Positions 1-5,985 of a stretch of 6,053 nucleotides of DNA are shown piece by piece. Source of the DNA: Rubrobacter sp. (GTDB taxonomy: Bacteria > Actinomycetota > Rubrobacteria > Rubrobacterales > Rubrobacteraceae); NCBI GenBank assembly GCA_016781705.1, contig JADDPV010000143.1, positions 3,491 through 9,543 on the forward strand. Reading direction: 5' to 3'. The notes beneath the pieces were generated by a model. The model worked only from the letters and a program-made list of their open reading frames with translations, made no database searches and had not been told where the DNA came from. The first letter of the stretch is position 1. Every line of letters starts with the position of its first letter. A program made the translations under genes and the position numbers.

Positions 1-1
1 G

Positions 2-502
2 GCGCTCTCCGCCGGGATGGACGACTACGTCTCAAAGCCCGTCGACCCCGGCGAGCTAGACGCGGTCCTCCGGCGCTGGGTCTTCCCACCCGACGAAGCA
101 GCGTCCGCCCCCGAAGACTCGACCGACGGCGCGTCGACCTCGCCGGGGGGCGTCACCGACCCGTTGGACCGGAGCGTCATCGCGAGCCTGCGTGAGCTCG
201 GCGAGGAGATCCTCGCCGAGCTCACGGATTTATTCGTGGAAGACGTGCCGCCCAAACTCGAGGCCCTGCGGGAGGCGATCGGAAGCGGCGACGCCGCGTC
301 GATGGGGCGGTTGGCGCACGCCCTCAAGGGGAGCTCGGGGAACATGGGGGCGCTTAGGATGTCCACCATCTGCGCCGAGCTAGAGGACGCGGGGCACTCC
401 GGGGAGTTAGAGCGCGCCTTGGTGCTGGCGGAGCGCCTAGAGGCGGAGTACGGGCGCGTCCGACCTGCGCTTGAGGCAGAAGTAAAGGGGAACAGCGGTT
501 GA
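2..502 (+). CDS. Hybrid sensor histidine kinase, C-terminal end (receiver tail + HPt domain), 5' partial
   Basis: The reading frame is open from the first complete codon at base 2, so the gene starts outside the window; the ATG at 17 lies inside a conserved domain and is not a start. The visible part begins in the last strand and helix of a receiver domain: AGMDDYVSKP is the classic end of hybrid-kinase receivers, and its Lys (bases 35-37) is the conserved phosphorylation-site lysine. A linker rich in Ala, Ser, Pro and Asp follows. Then comes a complete HPt four-helix domain of about 105 residues with the motif HALKGSSGNMGA, whose His (bases 317-319) is the predicted phosphorylated residue. 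In such kinases phosphate moves from the kinase His to the receiver Asp, then to the HPt His, then to a separate response regulator. The stop overlaps the start of the receiver-GGDEF gene, which points to that protein as the direct partner. The sensor and catalytic domains are not visible, so the stimulus is unknown. Confidence 0.9.
   Translation, partial: ALSAGMDDYVSKPVDPGELDAVLRRWVFPPDEAASAPEDSTDGASTSPGGVTDPLDRSVIASLRELGEEILAELTDLFVEDVPPKLEALREAIGSGDAASMGRLAHALKGSSGNMGALRMSTICAELEDAGHSGELERALVLAERLEAEYGRVRPALEAEVKGNSG
484..490 (+). promoter_or_regulatory. Ribosome binding site for the REC-GGDEF gene
   Basis: AAAGGGG lies inside the 3' end of the kinase gene, eight bases before the TTG at 499. 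It supports this non-ATG start, which puts the receiver's first beta-strand (MKVLIAEDD) right at the N-terminus, as usual for this family. Confidence 0.6.
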
Positions 503-1464
503 AGGTCTTGATCGCCGAGGACGATGCCGTCTCCCGCACGATCCTCAAGAAGAGCGTGGAAAAGTTCGGCCACGAGTGCCTGGCCGCCGAGGACGGCGAG
601 AAGGCCTGGGAACTCTTTCAGAGCACGGAAGAGGTGGACGTCGTCATCAGCGACTGGATGATGCCGAACACGGACGGGCCCGAGCTCTGCCGCAGGGTCC
701 GAGCGGTCGACGCCGACCCGTACACCTTCTTCGTCTTCCTGACGGCGCTGGGGGACAAGGAGCACCTCTTGGAGGGCATGAAGGCCGGCGCGGACGACTA
801 CCTCGCAAAGCCTTTGGACCGCGAGCAGCTCGAGGTGCGCCTGATCGCCGCCTCCCGGGTGAACTCGCTGCACCGGCGCCTGAACGAGCAGAAGGCCGAG
901 CTCGAGAAGCTAAACGGGGAGCTGTTCGCCCTGGCACGCCGGGATCCGCTCACGCGTCTTGGCAACAGGCTGAGGCTGAGGGAGGATCTCGAGGCGCTGC
1001 AGGCACGAGCGGAGCGCTACGGTCAAAGCTACTCGGCGATGCTCTGCGACGTGGACTTCTTCAAACCGTACAACGATCACTACGGTCATCTGGCCGGGGA
1101 CGAGGTTCTCGAGAAGGTGGCGGAGGTGATCTCCGGCAGCCTGAGAGCAGGGGATACGGCGTATCGCTACGGCGGAGAGGAGTTCCTGATCCTGCTCCCC
1201 GAGCAGACCCTGGAGTCCGCGAAAGTCGCCGCCGAGCGTTTGCGCCGTAGCGTAGAAGACCTCGCCATCCCCCACGAAGCCAAGGCGCCGCCCGGGGTGG
1301 TGACCGTCAGCCTCGGGCTGGCCGCGCTCTCGCAGGACGAAAAGAAACCGGCCGAGGAGCTGCTCAGGGAAGCGGACGCCGCGCTGTACGGGGCCAAGGA
1401 AGCAGGCCGGAACACCGTAGCGGTCTACAACGGCCCAACCGCAGAACAGCAGGACGCCGGCTAG
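499..1464 (+). CDS. Response regulator diguanylate cyclase (REC-GGDEF)
   Basis: This 321-residue cytoplasmic protein is predicted to condense two GTP into cyclic di-GMP when phosphorylated. Residues 1-120 form a receiver domain with acidic pair D8/D9, phospho-acceptor D52 (in SDWMMP), T82 and K104, all intact. A charged, coiled-coil-like helix (about 121-145) leads to the GGDEF domain (about 147-312). There the RDPLTRLGNR start motif, the DVDFFKPYND segment and the signature GGEEF at 225-229 are all present. An RAGD motif at 216-219, exactly five residues before GGEEF, matches the RxxD inhibitory I-site, so product feedback is expected. The architecture resembles WspR-like cyclases; there is no EAL or HD-GYP domain. 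The TTG start overlaps the kinase stop by 4 bases and has AAAGGGG (484-490) eight bases upstream, so the two genes are probably translationally coupled. A catalytically active enzyme is well supported; its activation by the neighbouring HPt is inferred from context. Confidence 0.95.
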   Translation: MKVLIAEDDAVSRTILKKSVEKFGHECLAAEDGEKAWELFQSTEEVDVVISDWMMPNTDGPELCRRVRAVDADPYTFFVFLTALGDKEHLLEGMKAGADDYLAKPLDREQLEVRLIAASRVNSLHRRLNEQKAELEKLNGELFALARRDPLTRLGNRLRLREDLEALQARAERYGQSYSAMLCDVDFFKPYNDHYGHLAGDEVLEKVAEVISGSLRAGDTAYRYGGEEFLILLPEQTLESAKVAAERLRRSVEDLAIPHEAKAPPGVVTVSLGLAALSQDEKKPAEELLREADAALYGAKEAGRNTVAVYNGPTAEQQDAG

Positions 1465-1525
1465 CGCTCGCACGCCGAGAGCACGGCTCGACGTAGAAAA
1501 AACGCACGACACGATGAAGCTAAAG

Positions 1526-1541
1526 GGTATCGCTAGATACC
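1526..1541. repeat. Short inverted repeat upstream of the single-domain receiver gene
   Basis: GGTATC and GATACC are perfect 6-base arms around the 4-base centre GCTA. The element lies in the 109-base gap between the diguanylate cyclase stop (1464) and the preferred receiver start (1574), the longest non-coding stretch between genes in the window. It could be a regulator binding site or a small hairpin in the leader RNA. No T-run follows, so it is not a standard terminator. I see no convincing -35/-10 pair in this gap. Short inverted repeats also occur by chance, so function is uncertain. Confidence 0.3.
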
Positions 1542-1559
1542 GACCAAACACGATACGCG

Positions 1560-1566
1560 AAGGAGG
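1560..1566 (+). promoter_or_regulatory. Strong ribosome binding site that fixes the receiver gene start
   Basis: AAGGAGG is a near-perfect anti-16S match, seven bases before the in-frame TTG at 1574. The upstream in-frame ATG at 1514 has no comparable site. This decides the start of the receiver gene in favour of TTG. Confidence 0.75.
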
Positions 1567-1573
1567 ATGCCTC

Positions 1574-1984
1574 TTGGACGATTTCGAGGGTTCGAGCATA
1601 CTGGTAGCCGACGACGATCGGGTGGTGCGCCGGATAGTCGTCGCCAAGCTTTACGGCCTGGGTTACGAGGTCACCGAGGTCGAGGACGGCCGGGAAGCCC
1701 TGGATCTCCTCGAAGACGGCGAGATCCCCGACCTTCTCATAACCGACAGCAACATGCCCCGGATGAGCGGGTTGCAGCTGGTCCGCGCCATCCGCGACAG
1801 CAAGTCTACTGACCTCGTCAAACTCCCCATCATCATGTTGACCGCCCGCCAGAGCGAGCGAGACGTAATAGAAGGTCTGGAGACCGGCCTGGACGATTAC
1901 GTCATCAAGCCCTTCTCCCCGGACGAGCTGGCCGCGCGCGTCAGGACCGCACTCTGGCGCTCCAATCGCTCGTCTTCGGCCTAG
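1574..1984 (+). CDS. Single-domain response regulator (stand-alone receiver)
   Basis: This 136-residue protein is a receiver domain with no output domain: it ends about 15 residues after the conserved lysine helix, with a short Ser-rich tail. Numbered from the TTG, the acidic pair is D13/D14, the phospho-acceptor D58 (in TDSNMPRMSG), then T90 and K112-P113; all are intact, so phosphorylation is expected. The start was placed at TTG 1574, behind AAGGAGG. The longer form from ATG 1514 would add 20 residues (MKLKGIARYR...) that have no receiver homology and would run through an inverted repeat. Such proteins act by protein-protein contact, like CheY, or as phosphate relays or sinks. Between a diguanylate cyclase and a glycan-synthase module, it could be a second target of the upstream HPt and might act on the HEAT-repeat protein. 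That partner assignment is inference; the domain call is firm. Confidence 0.92.
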   Translation: MDDFEGSSILVADDDRVVRRIVVAKLYGLGYEVTEVEDGREALDLLEDGEIPDLLITDSNMPRMSGLQLVRAIRDSKSTDLVKLPIIMLTARQSERDVIEGLETGLDDYVIKPFSPDELAARVRTALWRSNRSSSA

Positions 1985-2013
1985 ACCGGCGCGGGCACCC
2001 GGGCATTCGGATC

Positions 2014-3453
2014 GTGAGTAGCATTAGCTTCATAAACCTGGTGACCGTGGTCATGGCGCTCTTGGTGATGCTGATGATGGCCGTTACCGTCAGCGCTAAA
2101 GCCGTGCGCTACCTGAGGGCGTCCTGGTACGAACGCCACTACAAAAGAATAGAACCGGCCCTCGAAAAATCCATCCTTACCGGCGAGAACCAGCCAGAAC
2201 TCCTGCAGCTGCCCCCCTGGCAGCGGGACCTTTTTCTTTCGCGGTTGATCGTCGAGCGGATAGCCCTCCTGCGAGGCTCGGGCCAGGAATTTCTGATGCG
2301 GCTGGCCGCGGATCTGGGCCTCGTGGACGAGTACCTTAAGACCCTCGAGTCCCGGCGGCGCTGGCGACGGGCACGAGCGGGGCAGAGCCTGGGGTACTTC
2401 GGCGGCGAGAGGGCCGTGGAGCCGCTAGGGAAGCTGCTCTCCGACGAGGACGAGACGATCCGGGCCGTAGCCGCCCGGGCGCTGGCGCGCATAGGCTCGG
2501 ACGAAGCGGTCCGGCTCCTGGTCCGCACCCTGGACGATCCCTCCGAGCTCACCCGTTTGCGGGTAGCCGAGAACCTCGAAAGGTTGGGGCAATCAGCGAT
2601 AGGGCCGCTGGTGGACTCGCTGGAAGACACGGTGACGCTCGACGCCGAACGCTCCCACGGGCAGATAACGGCCGTCCGGGTGCTTGGCAACCTCCGGGCC
2701 GCGGGGGCCCGCGGCGTTCTCCGGCGGGTTGCGTGCGACGGCAAGGAGGTCGATCTGCGCGCCCAGGCGATGCTGGCCCTGGGAAGGATCGGGGACCCCG
2801 AGGACGTGCCGGTGCTTTTGGAAGGGACGAAAGACGGATCGTGGCCCGTGCGGGCCCAGGCGGCCAACGCCCTGGGGATGGTAGGAGAGGTCTCGACCAT
2901 ACCCACGCTGAAAGATCTGGCGGCGGACGAGGAGTGGTGGGTGCGTTTGAACGCCTGCAAGGCCCTCGCCAACATGGGGCCGGAGGGAGAGAAGGCCCTC
3001 CTGGAGCTACTGCAAGGGGACGACCGTTATGCCCGCGATCGGGCCGCGGCCACTTTGGAGATCCAAGGCATCACCCGCCGCATGGTCCGTCAGCTCGCCA
3101 AGCCCGGCAAGAGGGGCGAGCGCGCCCGGACCATAGTCGGTGCCGCGATAAGGTCCGGCGCCACCAAATACCTTGGCGGCCTCGCCGAGGCCCTCCCCGA
3201 AGGCGAAGAACGCCGGATCCTGCGCGAAATGCTCGGAGCAGCCGAAACGGTAAACGGTCGACCCGTGGGTGCCGAAGCCGAGCAGATGGAGCCCATCGGA
3301 GCCGAACCCAAAGCCGAGCGGGAGGATGCGGAGTCTGTGAAGGTGGAACCCACGAGCGCAGAACCACTGGCAGCAGGATCGGCAGACGTGGAACCAAGAA
3401 GACCCGAGCTGGAGGAGCAGAGGCCGCACGGACCGCAGGTGGGCGGACGGTGA
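2014..3453 (+). CDS. Membrane-anchored HEAT-repeat protein, putative partner of the glycan synthase
   Basis: This 479-residue protein has an N-terminal membrane helix (about 6-28) followed by basic residues, suggesting that most of it is cytoplasmic. A helical region with a conserved-looking LPPWQRDLFLSRL segment (66-78) leads to about seven HEAT / PBS-lyase-like repeats between about 117 and 352. Recurrent units include VAARALARIGSDEAV, AQAMLALGRIGDPEDV and AQAANALGMVGEVSTI. Residues from about 408 to the end form an acidic, Pro/Ala-rich tail with repeated AEP and VEP steps, probably disordered. HEAT arrays are binding scaffolds; no catalytic motif is seen, and homology to phycobilin lyases is only at the repeat level. 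The GTG start puts the membrane helix at the very N-terminus, although its ribosome binding site is weak; the gene begins 29 bases after the receiver stop. The 4-base overlap with the glycosyltransferase suggests the two form a complex. From memory, similar HEAT-glycosyltransferase pairs occur in other bacteria. The exact role is unknown. Confidence 0.85.
   Translation: MSSISFINLVTVVMALLVMLMMAVTVSAKAVRYLRASWYERHYKRIEPALEKSILTGENQPELLQLPPWQRDLFLSRLIVERIALLRGSGQEFLMRLAADLGLVDEYLKTLESRRRWRRARAGQSLGYFGGERAVEPLGKLLSDEDETIRAVAARALARIGSDEAVRLLVRTLDDPSELTRLRVAENLERLGQSAIGPLVDSLEDTVTLDAERSHGQITAVRVLGNLRAAGARGVLRRVACDGKEVDLRAQAMLALGRIGDPEDVPVLLEGTKDGSWPVRAQAANALGMVGEVSTIPTLKDLAADEEWWVRLNACKALANMGPEGEKALLELLQGDDRYARDRAAATLEIQGITRRMVRQLAKPGKRGERARTIVGAAIRSGATKYLGGLAEALPEGEERRILREMLGAAETVNGRPVGAEAEQMEPIGAEPKAEREDAESVKVEPTSAEPLAAGSADVEPRRPELEEQRPHGPQVGGR
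3437..3442 (+). promoter_or_regulatory. Ribosome binding site deciding the glycosyltransferase start
   Basis: AGGTGG lies at the end of the HEAT-repeat gene, seven bases before the GTG at 3450. It supports that start over the long open frame extending upstream to 2733, whose predicted protein is Arg/Gly-rich shadow of the HEAT gene. Confidence 0.65.
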
Positions 3454-4868
3454 GCCTCGAAGGTTTGGTCCTCGGGCTCAACTACGCCGTCCTGGTCTAT
3501 TTCCTGCTGCTCAACGGATTCTACCTCCTCTTGTACGCGCTCTCTTTCGTGGAAATAAGCAGATACGCCCGGCGTGACGCCTACACCGGGCTCTCGGAGC
3601 TCTTCACCTCGAACTACGCCCCGCCGGTCTCGCTGATCGTGCCAGCTTATAACGAAGAGGCAACCATCGCCGCGAGTGTGCGCTCTTTTCTGGCCCTCCG
3701 CTACCCGCTCTTCGAGATTGTGGTCGTAAACGACGGCTCGAAGGACAGGACCGTCGAGGTCTTGCGGGAGGAGTTTGGCCTGTCGGAGTCGGACCAGCCC
3801 GTGCGCGTACAGCTAAAGACCCAACCCATCCGGACCGTCTACACCTCCCCGGCGGAGCGTATGATACTGGTGGACAAGGAGAACGGTGGAAAGGCCGACG
3901 CCCTGAACGCCGGGATCTGCGCCGCAAACTATCCCTTCGTCTGCTGCATAGACGCCGATCTCATCCTGGAAGAGGATGCCCTGTTGCGCATAGCGCGGCC
4001 GATGATCGAGTCGAGCCGCGTGGTCGCCTGCGGGGGCATGATTCGGGTCGCCAACGGCTGTGAGGTCGACAGCGGGCGCGTGGCAAAGATAAGGACTCCC
4101 CGCGAGCCTATTGCCACCTTCCAGATAGTCGAGTACCTGCGGGCTTTCCTTGCCGGAAGGACCGGCTTCAGCGTCCTGAACTGCCTGCTCATCATCTCGG
4201 GGGCCTTCGGGATGTTCCGCCGCCAGGACTTCATCGAGGCCGGTGGCTACGCCCACGACACCGTGGGCGAGGACATGGAGGTCGTCACCCGCATCCACCG
4301 CACCCTCAGGGAGAAGGGGGAGCCCTACCGGATCTCCTTCGTCCCCGACCCCGTCGGCTGGACGGAAGTACCGGCGAACTTGAGGGTACTGAGGCGCCAG
4401 CGCGACCGCTGGCACCGGGGCCTCATGGACACCCTCCTCAGGCACCGCAAGATGCTCCTCAACCCCCGCTACGGCACGGTGGGCATGCTCGCGATGCCCT
4501 ACTTCTTCCTCTTCGAGTTCCTCGGGCCGGTGGTCGAGATTCTGGGCTACGTCGCCGTGCCTCTCAGCCTCTGGTTCGGCTTCTTGGACGTCGAGTTCGC
4601 CGTTGCCTTCTTCCTCGCGGCCGTGGGCCTGGGGACCGTGATCTCGGTAGCCGCGATCTTCCTGGAGGAGCTCAGGCTCCACCGCTACCCGCGTTGGTTG
4701 GACGTCGTGAAGCTGACGCTCTACAGCGTCCTGGAGAACTTCGGCTACCGGCAGCTGAACACCGTGTGGCGTGCCCTCGCGATCATCTCCTTCCTGCGCA
4801 AGAACCAGTCCTGGGGGGCGATGGAGCGACAGGGCTTCGACCCGGCCAAGACCACCAAGAAATCTTGA
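3450..4868 (+). CDS. Processive family 2 glycosyltransferase (membrane beta-glycan synthase)
   Basis: This 472-residue inner-membrane enzyme is predicted to polymerise a beta-linked polysaccharide from a nucleotide sugar and move it across the membrane. A membrane helix (about 11-34) precedes the cytoplasmic GT-A domain. Visible motifs are VPAYNEE (64-70), NDGSKD (94-99), DKENGGKADALNAG (142-155), the metal-binding DAD (168-170), GED (273-275, the catalytic-base position) and QRDRW (317-321, the QxxRW motif of processive synthases). Two or three hydrophobic segments follow (about 346-378, 383-405 and perhaps 425-449), and the end has a SWGAMERQGF motif. An insert of about 30 residues (109-138) separates NDGSKD from DKENGG. 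No PilZ domain is present, so it is not a complete BcsA-type subunit; PgaC, hyaluronan-synthase or BgsA-like enzymes are closer in layout. The GTG start shares GTGA with the stop of the HEAT gene, implying coupled translation. The sugar cannot be read from these motifs: glucan, N-acetylglucosamine polymer and mixed-linkage glucan all remain possible. Confidence 0.93.
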   Translation: MSLEGLVLGLNYAVLVYFLLLNGFYLLLYALSFVEISRYARRDAYTGLSELFTSNYAPPVSLIVPAYNEEATIAASVRSFLALRYPLFEIVVVNDGSKDRTVEVLREEFGLSESDQPVRVQLKTQPIRTVYTSPAERMILVDKENGGKADALNAGICAANYPFVCCIDADLILEEDALLRIARPMIESSRVVACGGMIRVANGCEVDSGRVAKIRTPREPIATFQIVEYLRAFLAGRTGFSVLNCLLIISGAFGMFRRQDFIEAGGYAHDTVGEDMEVVTRIHRTLREKGEPYRISFVPDPVGWTEVPANLRVLRRQRDRWHRGLMDTLLRHRKMLLNPRYGTVGMLAMPYFFLFEFLGPVVEILGYVAVPLSLWFGFLDVEFAVAFFLAAVGLGTVISVAAIFLEELRLHRYPRWLDVVKLTLYSVLENFGYRQLNTVWRALAIISFLRKNQSWGAMERQGFDPAKTTKKS

Positions 4869-4909
4869 GCTACCATCGCCGACGTGAGACTTCGGCAACC
4901 CGGCACTCT

Positions 4910-4920
4910 TTCGTCACGAA
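4910..4920. repeat. Short palindrome in the gap before the GH16 gene
   Basis: TTCGT-C-ACGAA is a perfect inverted repeat with a one-base centre, in the 70-base gap between the glycosyltransferase stop and the GH16 start. It is too tight for an RNA hairpin, but fits the shape of a dimeric repressor site. It lies close to the ribosome binding site (GGAGGGG, 4929-4935). It may be chance; no promoter hexamers are evident. Confidence 0.2.
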
Positions 4921-4938
4921 CGGGGCGGGGAGGGGAAC

Positions 4939-5985
4939 GTGAGCTGGGACTGCAAGGTGTTGACGTCGATGCTCCTGGCGGCCCTCACCGTCACGGCTGC
5001 CGCGGGCTGCGGCGGCTCCCCGAAGCAAGCCGTCGCGGCAGAGATCACCGCCTTCGAACCTCCCTCGGGAGCCCTCCAACCCGGTAGCCCGGCGGCCGTC
5101 TCCGTGCGCGTCAAGAACACCGGCGCCGAGGACCGCACGCTCTGGGTCGGCTACAGCGTCCAGGACTCTGCCGGCGACTGGCTCGATACCCCCGCGAGTC
5201 CAGTGGATCTCGCCTCTGGGGAGGAGTCGGATGTCCGAGAACTCTCCACGGGGCCGCTCGAGACGCCCGGCTACTACAAGGTCCGGGTCTCCGTATGGGG
5301 CGAGGAGCCGAAAGGCGAAAAGACCGGCGAGGACGACGATGCCGCAGGCGAATCCAGGTGTCTCGCGAAAGCCGAGGAGGTTTCGGCATTCAGGATCTCC
5401 TCGACCCAGGAGAACTTCGATACGCTTGAGCTCGATCCGGACCGGTGGGAGGCAACGACCCGGCGACTCGGGCGGGGGGATCTCGCCCCGGAGAACGTAG
5501 GTCCGCAGGACGGGCAACTCCGCCTGACGCTGCCCGCGGGTACCCTGGACGGCGGCGAAATACAGTCTACAGACCTATATGGCCCCGGCTTCTACGCGGC
5601 GCGTATGAAGGTTCCCGACGCTCCGTCCTCCATCACGGGCTTCTTCCTCTACGAGCCACCGGACTACGCGAGCGAGATAGACATAGAGCTCTACAACGAC
5701 TCCTCTCGCAAGATTCTTTTTACAACCTACGCGGGTGGTAAACAGACCCACACCGAGACCGTGCAGCTCCCCTTCGACCCCACCGAGGACTTTCACGACT
5801 ACGCCTTCTTCTACGATCGGAACTCCATAACCTTCTACGTGGACGGCGAGCCGATGAAAAAATACGAGGGCGACTTGCCAGACAGACCAATGAGGCTCTA
5901 CGTTAACTCCTGGTTCCCGAGTTGGCTACCCGGCGAGGAGCCCGACTCCAACCGCTACGCCCAGGTAGATTGGATCGAGTATTAA
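4939..5985 (+). CDS. GH16 family beta-glucanase lipoprotein with N-terminal Ig-like domain
   Basis: This 348-residue protein is predicted to be exported, lipid-anchored and to act on beta-glucan outside the membrane. The leader has K6, a hydrophobic core (7-22) and a lipobox AAGC ending at C24; Ala rather than Leu at -3 makes it slightly non-canonical. Residues about 36-152 look like an Ig/CARDB-type beta-sandwich (VSVRVKNTG, then GYYKVRVSVW). The GH16 jelly-roll spans about 157-348, with catalytic motif EIDIE at 246-250: E246 nucleophile, D248 helper, E250 acid/base. FHDYAFFYDRNSITFYVDGE and PMRLYVNSWFPSW are typical later GH16 strands. The motif has the ExDxE spacing of lichenase/XTH-like members rather than the ExDxxE of laminarinases. 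The GTG start has GGAGGGG (4929-4935) just upstream. Next to the synthase, it probably cuts, releases or remodels the product. A transglycosylase instead of a hydrolase is possible. Confidence 0.9.
   Translation: MSWDCKVLTSMLLAALTVTAAAGCGGSPKQAVAAEITAFEPPSGALQPGSPAAVSVRVKNTGAEDRTLWVGYSVQDSAGDWLDTPASPVDLASGEESDVRELSTGPLETPGYYKVRVSVWGEEPKGEKTGEDDDAAGESRCLAKAEEVSAFRISSTQENFDTLELDPDRWEATTRRLGRGDLAPENVGPQDGQLRLTLPAGTLDGGEIQSTDLYGPGFYAARMKVPDAPSSITGFFLYEPPDYASEIDIELYNDSSRKILFTTYAGGKQTHTETVQLPFDPTEDFHDYAFFYDRNSITFYVDGEPMKKYEGDLPDRPMRLYVNSWFPSWLPGEEPDSNRYAQVDWIEY

Noticed and set aside
25..873. Long open frame of 282 codons on the - strand
   Set aside because: It lies opposite the HPt and receiver-GGDEF genes, which have clear domains and motifs. 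Its product is low-complexity and spans two real genes, typical of antisense frames in GC-rich DNA.
1521..1546. Possible sigma-28-type promoter (TAAA, then a CCGA-like box)
   Set aside because: The second box matches only about five of eight positions and the spacing is 14 rather than 15, so it is no better than chance.
1514..1573. ATG start giving the receiver protein 20 more residues
   Set aside because: There is no ribosome binding site before 1514, and the added residues do not belong to the receiver fold. TTG 1574 has AAGGAGG at ideal spacing.
910..1647. Open frame of 245 codons on the - strand
   Set aside because: It runs across the end of the cyclase, the gap and the start of the receiver gene on the other strand; no domain is recognisable, so it is read as a shadow frame.
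2733..3449. N-terminal extension of the glycosyltransferase frame
   Set aside because: This stretch encodes Arg/Gly-rich nonsense in a shifted frame of the HEAT gene. The GTG at 3450 has a ribosome binding site and starts directly before the first membrane helix.
3813..4898. Open frame of 361 codons on the - strand
   Set aside because: It is antisense to the glycosyltransferase, whose motifs are complete. The product is His/Glu/Val-rich with no recognisable domain.
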